Shown: positions 16,402 through 25,691 of the stretch, one piece after another
How the letters are laid out: the number at the start of each line of letters is the position of its first letter
How positions within the stretch are numbered: the first letter of the stretch is position 1
From: Acidobacteria bacterium Ga0077553
Lineage (GTDB): Bacteria > Acidobacteriota > Terriglobia > Bryobacterales > Bryobacteraceae
DNA length: 51,152 nt
Direction of reading: 5' to 3'
NCBI GenBank assembly: GCA_001464575.1
Contig: LNFE01000095.1
Location: 1 to 51,152 of the forward strand
The notes under the pieces: model-generated
Told to the model about the DNA's origin: nothing
The model's input: the letters and a program-made list of their open reading frames with translations, nothing else
Databases searched by the model: none
Position numbers and translations under genes: made by a program

Positions 16402-17613
16402 ATGAAGGTTTCTATTTTCATGCGATTTTTCGGTACTTTTTTGGCCTGCGGGCTATTGTTGACAAGTTGCTCCGGCCCCTATGGGCAGGGCGGCGCCGCG
16501 GTGGCCAAGACGGACCCGCCCCCCGTCAACGTCAAGACGGTGGCCGTCACGCGCAGTACTCTCCCCGAGGTGATCAGCGCCAATGGCGAGTTGTTTGCCG
16601 AAGAGCTCACCACCGTCTCGGCCAAGGTTCCCGGCCGCGTCGTTAAACTCTATGCCGACCTCGGCAGCGTGCTCAAGGCCGGCGAAATCGTCGCGGAACT
16701 CGAAAAAACCGAGTATGAGTTCCGGGTCCGCCAGAGTGAAGCCGCTGTCGATCAGATCCGGGCCCGGCTCGCTCTCTCAAACCGCCCCGACGAAGAGTTC
16801 GATCCCGAACGCACCGCCACCGTTCGCGAGGCGGCCGCCGCTCTCAAAGAGGCGCGTTTCATCTTCGACACGACCGCGAAGCTCCAGAAAGAAGGCGTTG
16901 TCTCCCGCATCGAATTCGAAAAGGCGCAGGTGCGCCGCGATGGCGTGGAAGCGCACTATGCCGCTGTCGTTGCCGACGTGATGCAACTGCGCGCCCAGCT
17001 CAGCGAGCGGCGGGCAAACCTCGCGCTCGCCCGCCAGCAGCTGGACGATTGCACCATCCGCGCGCCCTTCAGCGGCGCCGTCACCCGCCGGCCGTCCTCC
17101 CCCGGCGAGTATCTCGGCGTGAATGCGCCCATTCTCACCCTCGTCCGGCAGAATCCGCTTCGCGTGCGCCTCGAAGTTCCCGAACGCCTCGCCGCGCGGG
17201 TCGAACGCGGCCAAATGATTGAAGTGCGTCTCGAAGGAGCCCCGGTCGTCCGCACCGGCCGCGTTGTTCGTCTCAGTCCCGCCATTGAAGCGCAGGGGCG
17301 CTCGCTGGTGGTCGAAGGAGAGATTCCGAATCTTGATGGCGTGCTGCGTCCCGGTTCGTTCGTGCAGGGAACCATCACACTCAACCCGAACGCGGAGGGC
17401 ATCGTCGTACCCCGCAACGCCGTGCTTGGCTTCGCGGGCACGGAGCGGGCCTTCGTCGTAAACAATGGCGTGCTCGAAGACCGGATCGTAAAAACCGGAC
17501 GCCGTCTCGACGACGATCGCATCGAAGTCTTGGAAGGACTCGTGGCGGGAGACCGCCTAGTCAATCCAGCCACCGATCGCATGACGAAGGGCCAGAAGGT
17601 GAAGGAGAACTAG
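16402..17613 (+). CDS. RND efflux periplasmic adaptor lipoprotein
   Basis: This 403-residue membrane-fusion protein has a lipoprotein signal with lipobox LLTSC (Cys about 23). The order is as usual: an N-terminal barrel/lipoyl half ('VSAKVPGRVVKLYADLGSVLKAGE'), a long helical hairpin (about 105-215), the second lipoyl half ('CTIRAPFSGAVTRRPSSPGEYL') and a C-terminal beta-barrel ('VPRNAVLGFAGTERAFVVNNG'). It would link the inner-membrane pump to an outer-membrane channel. The pump gene follows directly (stop at 17613, ATG at 17614). No TolC-like gene is present here. Confidence 0.95.
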   Translation: MKVSIFMRFFGTFLACGLLLTSCSGPYGQGGAAVAKTDPPPVNVKTVAVTRSTLPEVISANGELFAEELTTVSAKVPGRVVKLYADLGSVLKAGEIVAELEKTEYEFRVRQSEAAVDQIRARLALSNRPDEEFDPERTATVREAAAALKEARFIFDTTAKLQKEGVVSRIEFEKAQVRRDGVEAHYAAVVADVMQLRAQLSERRANLALARQQLDDCTIRAPFSGAVTRRPSSPGEYLGVNAPILTLVRQNPLRVRLEVPERLAARVERGQMIEVRLEGAPVVRTGRVVRLSPAIEAQGRSLVVEGEIPNLDGVLRPGSFVQGTITLNPNAEGIVVPRNAVLGFAGTERAFVVNNGVLEDRIVKTGRRLDDDRIEVLEGLVAGDRLVNPATDRMTKGQKVKEN

Positions 17614-20600
17614 ATGCAAAAGCTCGCCGAAGTCTGCGTCGCCCGTCCCGTCTTCGCGGTCATGCTCATCCTGGCGATGGTCGTTATCGGCGGCGTCTCC
17701 TATGCCAAGCTCGGCATCGACCGCTTCCCCGATGTGGACATGCCCATCATCTCCGTGCGGACGCAGCTCCTTGGCGCCTCGCCCGAAGAGATTGAAAGCA
17801 CGGTCACCCGCTTCGTCGAAGACTCCGTCTCCACCGTCGAGGGCATCGACAACATTCGGTCCACCTCCACCGAATCCATCTCCATCGTCACCATCACCTT
17901 CAATCTCAACCGCAACATCGACGTGGCCGCCCAGGACGTCCGCGACGCCATCGCCAGCATCATCGCCCAGCTTCCCCGCGACGCCAAGCCGCCCCTCATC
18001 AAGAAGCTCGATACCGACGCCTCGCCCATCATGACCCTCGTCCTCAGCGGCGAGAAGACGCCCCGCGAGCTTTACGAAATCGCCGAACGCGAGATCAAGG
18101 ATTCCATTGAAAGCGTGGGCGGCGTCGGCCAGGTGCAGCTCGTCGGCGGGCAGAAACGCGCCATCAATATTTGGGTCGATGCCGATCGCCTCGCCGCCTA
18201 CAAGATTCCGATTCTCAGCGTCCGCAACGCCGTCTCACGCCAGAACTCCGACATCCCAGGCGGCCGCGTTGACGAAGGCGCCCGCGAGCTCGTGCTCCGC
18301 ACCCTCGGCCGCTTTCCCGATCCCAAGACCTTCAACGAACTCGTCGTCGCCACCATCGGCAATTCGCCCGTCCGCATCCGCGACATCGGCTACGCCGAAG
18401 ACGGCCACAAAGAGCAACGCACCGCCACCCGCTACGACGGGCGCCCCGCGGTCGCGCTCGAAATCCGCCGACAGTCCGGCGCCAACACCATCGACGTCGT
18501 CAACAACGTCAAGACCCGCCTCACCCGCATCACCCAACTGCTTCCGCCCGGCGTCCAGCTCGATATCCTCCAGGATCAGTCCCGCTACATTGAAGCGGCC
18601 TTCCACGAAGTGCTGCTCCATCTGATCCTCGGTTCAATTCTGGCCTCGCTGGTCGTCTTCGTCTTCATGAAAGATTGGCGCGCCACCGTCATCGGCGCGG
18701 TCGCCATCCCGGCCTCCATCATTGCCACCTTCGGCGCCATGCGCGCCATGAACTTCACGCTAAACAACATCACCATGCTCGCGCTCGTGCTCATGGTCGG
18801 CGTCGTCATCGACGACGCGATCGTCGTGCTTGAAAACATCTTCCGCTTCGTTGACGAGAAAAAGATGCACCCCATGGAAGCCGCCGTCAAAGCCACCAAG
18901 GATATCGGCCTGGCCGTCATGGCCACGACGCTCAGCCTGGTCGTCGTCTTCCTCCCGGTGTCGTTCATGTCCTCCATCTCGGGCCGGTTTCTCTACTCGT
19001 TCGGGGTTACGGCCACGGTCGCCATTCTCGTCTCGCTCGTCGTTAGCTTCAGCCTTACGCCCATGATGTGCTCGCGAATGTTGCGCCCCGGCGAAGCGCA
19101 GCACACTTCTAGCGCCGGCCTCTATGGCGCCATGGAGCGGCTCTATATGCGGATGCTCGGCTGGTCCATGCGCCATCGCGCCATCATCAGCGCCCTCGGC
19201 GTCGTCACCATCCTCAGCATGGTCCCCCTCTTCAAGCTCGTCCGGCAGGAGTACCTGCCCACCAACATGGATGAGAGCGAAATCGAAGTCAGCATCAACA
19301 CCCCGGAAGGCACGAGCCTCCAGTCCATGCAGTCTGTGCTCGACCGCGTGTACGAAGACTTGAAGCCCATGCCCGGCGTCAAGCATGTCGTGGCCATCGT
19401 CGGCGCCGGCTACCTGCAAGCGGTGAACAGCGGCCGCGTCTACATCCAGCTCGAAGACATCGAAAATCGCGTCTTCTCCCTCTCCCGCCTCTGGAAGAAG
19501 ACGCTCGAAGGCAAGCCCGCCGAAGCCTTCCAAGGCATCTACTCCCAACGCGACGTCATGGCCGCCGTCCGCGCCAAGTTGAAGCTCATCCCCGATATCC
19601 GTACCCGCGTCGGCAACATCCAATCTCTCAACCAGGGCTCTTCGCCCTACGACATCGACTTCGTCATCCGCGGCCCGGAGCTCACCGAACTCAATACTTA
19701 CTCCGAGCGCCTCCGCAAAACGGCAATCAATATCCCCGGCCTCGTCGATGTCGATACTACCCTCCGCATGAACAAGCCGGAGCTCCGCGTCGTCATCGAC
19801 CGCAACCGCGCCGCCGACCTCGGCGTCGACGCCTCCGACATCGCCAGCTCTCTCCGCCTCATGGTCGGCGGCGACGATGAAGTCTCCCGCTTCCGCGACG
19901 ACAAGCTCGCCGAAGAGTACGACGTCGAAGTGCGCCTCAAGGATAGCGATCGCAACTCTATGGCGACGGTTTCGAAGCTCTACGTCCCCTCGAACAAATC
20001 GCGCATCGGCCTCGTCCGGCTCGATAACGTCGTCGAGCTCAAGGAAGCCATGTCGGCCTTCCGCATCGAAGGTCTCGACCGTCAGCGCCAAGTCGGCATC
20101 CGCGCCAATATCCTGCCCGGCTACGGCCTCGGCGACCGGCTGCCCGAGATGTTCAAGGCTGCCGACGCGATGAACATGCCGGCCACGTACACGACGACCA
20201 TCGTCGGCCGCGGCCGCGAGTTCGAACGGACGCTCAACGAGTTCCTCCTCGCCTTCGCCCTCTCGGTCGTGTTCATGTACATGATCCTCGCCTCGCAGTT
20301 TGAAAGCCTGCTCCATCCGGTGACGATTCTGCTCAGCCTCCCGCTCGCCGTCCCGTTCGGCTTCCTCTCGCTCTGGTTCTTCGGCGAAACCCTCAACCTC
20401 TATTCCGCCCTCGGCATCCTGGTCCTGTTCGGCGTCGTAAAGAAAAACAGTATTCTGCAAATCGACCACACGAACAATCTCCGCCGCGAAGGCCTGCCCC
20501 GCCTGCAAGCCATCCTGCAAGCGAATAAAGACCGTCTGCGGCCCATCCTGATGACCACCATCACGCTGGTCGCCGGCATGATGCCGCTCGCTCTCGGCAC

Positions 20601-20784
20601 CGGCCCCGGAGCTGAAGAGCGCCGCTCCATCGCCATCATCGTCATCGGCGGCCAGAGCCTCTCGCTGCTGCTTACGCTGATCCTGACGCCCGTCGTCTAC
20701 AGCCTCCTTGACGACGCCGGCCTCTGGCTCACCCAACGCCGCGGCGCGGCGGGTCCGAGTCACGCGCCCGCCACGGGCGACTAG
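17614..20784 (+). CDS. RND efflux pump permease (HAE-1/AcrB type)
   Basis: The 1056-residue length is typical for an AcrB-like pump. It begins with a first membrane helix after 'CVARPVFAVMLILAMVVIGG', then the porter domain ('DRFPDVDMPIISVRTQLLGASPEEIE'), then TM4 with the proton-relay motif in 'MLALVLMVGVVIDDAIVVLENIFR', where two adjacent Asp are conserved. The second half repeats the pattern and ends with 'GTGPGAEERRSIAIIVIGG'. It exports drugs or other amphiphiles using the proton gradient; the substrate is not predictable. It is translationally coupled to the adaptor gene. A large antisense open frame here is a coding-bias shadow. Confidence 0.96.
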   Translation: MQKLAEVCVARPVFAVMLILAMVVIGGVSYAKLGIDRFPDVDMPIISVRTQLLGASPEEIESTVTRFVEDSVSTVEGIDNIRSTSTESISIVTITFNLNRNIDVAAQDVRDAIASIIAQLPRDAKPPLIKKLDTDASPIMTLVLSGEKTPRELYEIAEREIKDSIESVGGVGQVQLVGGQKRAINIWVDADRLAAYKIPILSVRNAVSRQNSDIPGGRVDEGARELVLRTLGRFPDPKTFNELVVATIGNSPVRIRDIGYAEDGHKEQRTATRYDGRPAVALEIRRQSGANTIDVVNNVKTRLTRITQLLPPGVQLDILQDQSRYIEAAFHEVLLHLILGSILASLVVFVFMKDWRATVIGAVAIPASIIATFGAMRAMNFTLNNITMLALVLMVGVVIDDAIVVLENIFRFVDEKKMHPMEAAVKATKDIGLAVMATTLSLVVVFLPVSFMSSISGRFLYSFGVTATVAILVSLVVSFSLTPMMCSRMLRPGEAQHTSSAGLYGAMERLYMRMLGWSMRHRAIISALGVVTILSMVPLFKLVRQEYLPTNMDESEIEVSINTPEGTSLQSMQSVLDRVYEDLKPMPGVKHVVAIVGAGYLQAVNSGRVYIQLEDIENRVFSLSRLWKKTLEGKPAEAFQGIYSQRDVMAAVRAKLKLIPDIRTRVGNIQSLNQGSSPYDIDFVIRGPELTELNTYSERLRKTAINIPGLVDVDTTLRMNKPELRVVIDRNRAADLGVDASDIASSLRLMVGGDDEVSRFRDDKLAEEYDVEVRLKDSDRNSMATVSKLYVPSNKSRIGLVRLDNVVELKEAMSAFRIEGLDRQRQVGIRANILPGYGLGDRLPEMFKAADAMNMPATYTTTIVGRGREFERTLNEFLLAFALSVVFMYMILASQFESLLHPVTILLSLPLAVPFGFLSLWFFGETLNLYSALGILVLFGVVKKNSILQIDHTNNLRREGLPRLQAILQANKDRLRPILMTTITLVAGMMPLALGTGPGAEERRSIAIIVIGGQSLSLLLTLILTPVVYSLLDDAGLWLTQRRGAAGPSHAPATGD

Positions 20785-20802
20785 GGCATAAACTAGAGGC
20801 GT

Positions 20803-23445
20803 ATGCGTACGCTGCTCCTCGTTTGCGCCACCGTCTCCGTCCTCCCGGCCGTCGACTTCCAGCGCCAAGTCCGGCCCATCCTTTCGGACAACTGCTTCCA
20901 GTGCCACGGCCCCGACTCGGGCACCCGCATGGCCGGTCTCCGGCTCGATCAGAAAGACGCCGTCCACGCCAAACGCAGCGCTATCCTCGCCCGCATCACG
21001 GACACGCGCCCCCAGCGCGTGATGCCCCCGCCCCAGTCTCATAAGAAGCTCTCCCCCGAACAGGTGGCTACTCTCAAATCCTGGATCGAGGCCGGTGCCC
21101 CTTGGACCGCCCACTGGGCCTACGAAGTCCCCGTCCGCCCCGCCGCCAACAGCATCGACGAACTCGTGCTCGCGAAGCTCCGCCCCCTCGGCCTCACCCC
21201 CGCCCCTGAAGCCGACAAGCGCTCCCTCGCCCGCCGCGCCGCCCTCGACCTCACCGGCCTTCCCCCCGAAGCCGCCGACCTCGAAGCCTTCCTCAACGAC
21301 TCCTCCGCCCAAGCCTACGAGAAGCTCCTCGACCGCTTCCTCGCCTCACCCCGCTACGGCGAACACCGCGCCCGCTACTGGCTCGACGCCGCCCGCTACG
21401 CCGATACGCACGGCATCCACGTCGATAACTACCGCGAGATGTGGCCCTATCGCGACTGGGTCATCCAAGCCTTCAATCGCAACCTCAGCTTCGACCAGTT
21501 CACCACCGAACAGCTCGCCGGCGACCTCCTGCCGAATCCCACGCTCGAACAACGCATCGCCACCGGCTTCCAGCGCTGCAACCCCACCACCAACGAAGCC
21601 GGCCTCATCGAAGACGAGTACGCCGAAGTCTACGCCAAAGACCGCGCCGACACCGTCGGAGCCGTCTGGCTCGGCATGACCGTCGGCTGCGCCGCCTGCC
21701 ACGATCACAAGTTCGACCCCATCACGCAGAAGGATTTCTACTCGCTCGGCGCGTTCTTCCGCAACACGACGCAAAACGTGATGGACGACAACATCCCCGA
21801 TACGCCCCCTATCCTCGTTGTCCCCCGCGCCGAAGATCGCGCCCGCTGGGAGCAGGTCTCCGCCCGCCGGACCGAGCTCACCGCCGAACTCACGCGTCGC
21901 CGCGCCGCCACCGATCCTCGCTTTGAAAAGTGGCTTCGTTCGTCGAACAAAGCCATCGCCGCTAACCCCCTCCCGGCCAAGGATCAGCTCTACGCACTCC
22001 CCGCGCCGCTCTCGATCGCCACCGATGGCCAGCCCATCCCCAACGCCCCCAAGCTCCTCGCCGACCAGCCCTTCACCATCTCCGTCGCCTTCTTCTTCCC
22101 CAAGGCCGAACAAGGCTACACCATCGCCTCCCAGCAGGACACCGCCGATAAAGGCCGCGGCTGGATGATCGACGTCGGCAGCCGCGTCCCCGCCTTCCGC
22201 TTGATCGGCGACGACGGCCGCAACATCGAGATCCGCGCCGGCCACCTGAACCAGCTTGTCCACGGCACCTGGAACCATCTCGTCGCCAGCTACGATGGCT
22301 CGCGCCATCAGTCCGGTCTCAGCCTCTATCTCAACGGCCGCGCCATCCCCACCCAGGGCGCCGGCAACCAGAACGTCGAACTCCCCGGCCGCATCGACTC
22401 GGCCGTCCCGCTCACCCTGGGCAAGTCTCTCCCCGGCGGCGAGATCGCCGACTTCCGCATCCTCAAGCGCGTCGTCAGCGAAACCGAAGCCCGCCTGCTC
22501 GCTGATTGGGCCACCATCCGCAAGGGTGAAGATCGTGAAGCCCTCCGCACCTACTACCTCTTCCATCGCGACTCGGCCTATCAGAAGCTCGCCGCCGAGC
22601 AGGCCAAGCTCCAGCTCGAAGCGAAGGCCATCGCCCGCCGCGGCGCCATCACGCATGTCATGCAGGAACGCGCGGGCCAGATGCCTTTCGCCCACGTCCT
22701 TTACCGCGGCGCCTACGATCAGAAGCGCGACCGCGTCGACGCCAATACCCCCAGCGCTCTCCCGCCCATGCCCGCCGGGCTGCCCCGCAACCGCCTCGGC
22801 CTCGCCCAATGGCTCATGAGCAAGGAGAACCCCATCGTCGCCCGCGTCGCCGTCAACCGCATGTGGCAGGAGCTGTTCGGCGACGGCCTCGTCCGCACCG
22901 CCGAAGACTTCGGCAGCCAGGGCCAGCCCCCCGTCAATCAGGAGCTCCTCGACTGGCTCGCCATCGACTTCCGCGACAACGGCTGGGACCTCAAGCGCTT
23001 CTATAAGCAGGTGATGCTCTCGGCGACGTACCGCCAAGCGGCGCTGACCACGCCCGACAAGCTCGCCAAGGACCCGGAGAACCGCCTACTCAGCCGCGGC
23101 CCCCGCTTCCGCATGGATGGCGAAATGGTCCGCGACTACGCCCTCGCTTCGAGCGGCTTGCTCTCCACCCAAATCGGCGGCCCCAGCGTGAAGCCTTATC
23201 AGCCCGCCGGCGTTCTACAAGCCCGACTCCGGCGACAAGCTCTACCGCCGCTCCGTCTATTGGTTCTGGAAACGCAGCGCCCCGCCGGCCAGCCTCGATA
23301 TTTTCAACGCTCCCACCCGCGAAGCCTGCACCGTACGCCGCGAACGCACCAACACGCCGCTCCAGGCGCTGGTCACGATGAACGATACCCAGTTCGTCGA
23401 AGCCGCCCGCGTCCTCGCCCAACGCGCCTATCATGTCGGCGCTGA
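20803..23445 (+). CDS. DUF1549/DUF1553 planctomycete-type cytochrome protein, main part before a frame change
   Basis: A signal peptide precedes the PSCyt1 cytochrome domain with CFQCH at 31-35 and 'GPDSGTRMAGLRLD'. DUF1549 (about 110-310, 'RAALDLTGLPPEAADLEAF', 'CAACHDHKFDPITQKDFYSL') follows, then a LamG/concanavalin-like insert (about 400-570, 'GTWNHLVASYDG'), then DUF1553 ('LAQWLMSKENPIVARVAVNRMWQELFGDGLV'). Similarity ends after 'GGPSVKPYQPAG' near 23210. The next roughly 75 codons are out of frame, and the true continuation lies in another frame. About 12-13 residues normally found here appear missing. Proteins of this type are probably exported redox or hydrolytic enzymes of unknown reaction. 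Confidence 0.85.
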   Translation: MRTLLLVCATVSVLPAVDFQRQVRPILSDNCFQCHGPDSGTRMAGLRLDQKDAVHAKRSAILARITDTRPQRVMPPPQSHKKLSPEQVATLKSWIEAGAPWTAHWAYEVPVRPAANSIDELVLAKLRPLGLTPAPEADKRSLARRAALDLTGLPPEAADLEAFLNDSSAQAYEKLLDRFLASPRYGEHRARYWLDAARYADTHGIHVDNYREMWPYRDWVIQAFNRNLSFDQFTTEQLAGDLLPNPTLEQRIATGFQRCNPTTNEAGLIEDEYAEVYAKDRADTVGAVWLGMTVGCAACHDHKFDPITQKDFYSLGAFFRNTTQNVMDDNIPDTPPILVVPRAEDRARWEQVSARRTELTAELTRRRAATDPRFEKWLRSSNKAIAANPLPAKDQLYALPAPLSIATDGQPIPNAPKLLADQPFTISVAFFFPKAEQGYTIASQQDTADKGRGWMIDVGSRVPAFRLIGDDGRNIEIRAGHLNQLVHGTWNHLVASYDGSRHQSGLSLYLNGRAIPTQGAGNQNVELPGRIDSAVPLTLGKSLPGGEIADFRILKRVVSETEARLLADWATIRKGEDREALRTYYLFHRDSAYQKLAAEQAKLQLEAKAIARRGAITHVMQERAGQMPFAHVLYRGAYDQKRDRVDANTPSALPPMPAGLPRNRLGLAQWLMSKENPIVARVAVNRMWQELFGDGLVRTAEDFGSQGQPPVNQELLDWLAIDFRDNGWDLKRFYKQVMLSATYRQAALTTPDKLAKDPENRLLSRGPRFRMDGEMVRDYALASSGLLSTQIGGPSVKPYQPAGVLQARLRRQALPPLRLLVLETQRPAGQPRYFQRSHPRSLHRTPRTHQHAAPGAGHDERYPVRRSRPRPRPTRLSCRR

Positions 23446-23695
23446 GTTCGATCCGCGCGCCGACTTCCTCGCTACCGCCGTGCTCCGCCGGCCCTTGGCT
23501 GAACCCGAGCGCCAGATCGCGCGGAAGGCTTACCAGGACTATCTCCGCTACTACGATTCGAACCTTGCCGACGCCAAGAAGCTCCTAGCCGCCGGCGAAG
23601 CCCCCGTCGATGCGAAGGTAGCCCCGGCCGAAGGCGCGGCGCTCACTATGCTCGCCAATCAGCTTCTCAATCTCGACGAAGTGCTCAATAAGTAG
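23378..23695 (+). CDS. C-terminal part of the frame-disrupted DUF1553 protein
   Basis: This frame carries the conserved DUF1553 end. Before the ATG at 23378 it is already open and meaningful from about 23213 ('FYKPDSGDKLYRRSVYWFWKR', then 'RTNTPLQALV'), so the coding sequence really starts there as the continuation of the upstream part. From 23378 it reads 'MNDTQFVEAARVLAQRA', 'LRRPLAEPERQ', and ends 'LLNLDEVLNK'. On its own it would lack a signal peptide and be non-functional. Its stop at 23693-23695 directly abuts the stop of the convergent PepSY gene. Confidence 0.75.
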   Translation: MNDTQFVEAARVLAQRAYHVGAEFDPRADFLATAVLRRPLAEPERQIARKAYQDYLRYYDSNLADAKKLLAAGEAPVDAKVAPAEGAALTMLANQLLNLDEVLNK

Positions 23696-24337
23696 CTACG
23701 GCACCCAGATCGCATAGACCAGATAGCACGCCAGCGTGCCCCCCGCCAGGCTCAGCAGCCCCGCCACGCGCTTCCGCTGCAGGTACCACAGAAGCACCAG
23801 GCCCGTGAAGGAGACCAGCACCATCAGGCCGGCCGAGACATCCAGTAGCAGGCTCCAGGCCGGGCCCGTGTCCCGGCCCTTGTGCAGGTCGTTCAACACG
23901 GCCGCCAGGCCCATCCGCGTCTCCGTCACGTCGTAGCGGCCCGTCGCCCGGTCCATCACCACGTCGGCCGTGTACCCCGGCCCCGCAAACGAAACCGACG
24001 CCTGCCCCTCTTCGCTCCGAAACGAACTCATGCCGGTTTTAATGCCGTGGCTCTGCCGCAGATGCTCGACGATCTCCAGCTTCGCCAATTCGCCCTGCAT
24101 CCATGCCAACGGCACCTGCCCTTGAAACTGCGCCGTCTGCTGCTGCGCCGCGAACCAGTCTGTGTGGTTCAGCGTCAGCCCTGTCACCGAGAAGAACAGG
24201 AGCAGCGACAGACTCACCATCGAGCCATAGATGTGCAGCCATCGCGCGGCCTTCGCCGTACGCCGTTTCCAGACGCCCCGCCGCGCTTCAACGCGCAACT
24301 TTTCGGTATGCAAGGTTTGCAACTGCGATTTCGACAT
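23696..24337 (-). CDS. PepSY-associated membrane protein
   Basis: The 213-residue protein has an N-terminal basic stretch, a first membrane helix containing 'LHIYGSMVSLSLLLFFSVTG', a periplasmic PepSY-like region (about 75-145), then 'NDLHKGRDTGPAWSLLLD' leading into two further helices. The conserved His residues in the first helix and before the second are potential haem ligands. This family occurs with ApbE and DUF2271 proteins in predicted extracytoplasmic iron or flavin reduction systems. Its start overlaps the end of the ApbE-DUF2271 gene by 50 nt, indicating coupled translation. It is the last gene of a three-gene minus-strand operon. Confidence 0.88.
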   Translation of the reverse strand: MSKSQLQTLHTEKLRVEARRGVWKRRTAKAARWLHIYGSMVSLSLLLFFSVTGLTLNHTDWFAAQQQTAQFQGQVPLAWMQGELAKLEIVEHLRQSHGIKTGMSSFRSEEGQASVSFAGPGYTADVVMDRATGRYDVTETRMGLAAVLNDLHKGRDTGPAWSLLLDVSAGLMVLVSFTGLVLLWYLQRKRVAGLLSLAGGTLACYLVYAIWVP

Positions 24338-25691
24338 TGCCTTTAAGCGGCACGCTCTGCGCCATGCCGTTGAACTCCATTTCGTGACGGATTAGTTGAT
24401 ACGTGCCGTGCTCCCGCGCGGCTTCAATGCAAACGGCGTACCGACCGGGCTTCACGGCCTTCCCCTGGCTATCTTTACCGTCCCACTTCACGGTGTACTT
24501 GCCCGGCGCCCGGGTCGCACTCGCGACAGTCGCTGTGATCTCGGTGCCCTCGGCCATCGCCCGCATCCGGTCGCCGCGGTACCACGATTTCAAATCCGGC
24601 CACCATCGGGACTTCTCCACCCACAGCGCAAGGGTACGTAATGGAAACTTGTCTGTGTCTTCTATCCACACCGCGATGTAAGGCCGCCGGTAGCGCTGCC
24701 CATCCACCCGCGCAATCTCGAACTCCACCGCCAGCTCCATGCCGCCCGCCGCCGGCGCCGGCGCTAACGCGCCCCAGCCTCGGCTCAGAATCGGCCGTCC
24801 ATTTGCCGCCAGCAGCAGATACTCCGCCCCCGCCACGCTGTCGCCCAGCCGCTGCCCCTCGGCCGGGTCCATCACGGCCAGCGCCGTCGCCAGCGCCCCG
24901 GCGGTCACTGCATCGGCCGCCCGCACCGTTGCGCTCCGCACGCCTGTCGCCGGCGCCGCCGTCCGCGGGTCCAGCAAATGCGAATACCGCCGGCCGCCAA
25001 TCTCGAACCCGCGCCGGTAGTCGCCGCTCGTTGCCACCGCCGTTTCGCGGATGGCCAGCCGCGCCGCCGTACCCTCGTCGGGGCTCCGTACCTCGATCGT
25101 CGGCCGCATCTCGCCCCGGGCGACTAGGTCCCCGCCAAGGTTGATCAACGCGCCCCGCACCGGCCCGGCCATGGCAACCTCGGCCGCCCGGTCCAGCACA
25201 TAGCCCTTCGCTAGGCTCGCGAACACCTGCGGCGTTGCGCCCCGCCGGGTCGCCACGCGCCCGTCGAGCTCCCAATGGCGCTCCGCCATCTCCGCCACCG
25301 CCGCCGCTCTTTGGGCGGCGTCCGGCTCCTGGCCAGCGCCCTGCCACAGCGCGATTGCGGCTCCTACAGCCGGGTTCACCGCGCCGTTCGTTCGCTCCCG
25401 CCAAGTGTCGTAAGCGCCCAGCACGGCGGCCAGATCGGCGGAGACCAATTTGGCTTCGTTTCGTAATTGCAACCATCGGCTCGCCTCCGAACCGGCGTCC
25501 CAGGTGCTCAGTACCCCGCGCAGCCGGTCGATCTCAGCCAGCACCATCGCCTCCGCCACCTCGGCGTCGGCTTCGGAATCCGCGGCAAACTGCACGTCCA
25601 GCGAAGTGCCCAGCACGTCTTCGTGGCCGAAGGCGAACACCGTCTCCCGGTGTCCGCCCAGGCTCGCTAACAGCAGTTGCCGGCGGGTCAC
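24288..25691 (-). CDS. ApbE FAD:protein FMN transferase fused to DUF2271
   Basis: Residues about 20-310 are an ApbE domain: 'GTSLDVQFAADSEADAEV', 'LSTWDAGSEASR', 'GYVLDRAAEVAM', 'GALINLGGDLVARG' and 'SHLLDPRTAAPA'. ApbE attaches FMN to Thr of a Dx8SGAT-like motif in exported electron-transfer proteins. The C-terminal part (about 320-467) matches DUF2271 ('IARVDGQRYRRPYIAVWIED', 'WYRGDRMRAM', 'PGKYTVKWDGKDSQGKAVKPGRY'), which is usually a separate gene. The fusion suggests that flavinylation and the DUF2271 function act together. The start overlaps the EF-hand gene's stop by 4 nt. Residues 1-12 (MTRRQLLLASLG) may be a Tat-like or short export signal. Confidence 0.9.
   Translation of the reverse strand: MTRRQLLLASLGGHRETVFAFGHEDVLGTSLDVQFAADSEADAEVAEAMVLAEIDRLRGVLSTWDAGSEASRWLQLRNEAKLVSADLAAVLGAYDTWRERTNGAVNPAVGAAIALWQGAGQEPDAAQRAAAVAEMAERHWELDGRVATRRGATPQVFASLAKGYVLDRAAEVAMAGPVRGALINLGGDLVARGEMRPTIEVRSPDEGTAARLAIRETAVATSGDYRRGFEIGGRRYSHLLDPRTAAPATGVRSATVRAADAVTAGALATALAVMDPAEGQRLGDSVAGAEYLLLAANGRPILSRGWGALAPAPAAGGMELAVEFEIARVDGQRYRRPYIAVWIEDTDKFPLRTLALWVEKSRWWPDLKSWYRGDRMRAMAEGTEITATVASATRAPGKYTVKWDGKDSQGKAVKPGRYAVCIEAAREHGTYQLIRHEMEFNGMAQSVPLKGNVEIAVANLAYRKVAR

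Noticed and set aside
18760..21312. 850-codon open frame antisense to the RND pump gene
   Set aside because: It mirrors the codon bias of the pump; its Glu/Gly/Asp/His-rich sequence has no domain, while the plus strand encodes a complete pump.
21346..23037. 563-codon open frame antisense to the DUF1549/DUF1553 gene
   Set aside because: Low-complexity Glu/Gly/Val/Ala sequence without motifs; the plus strand has clear domains.
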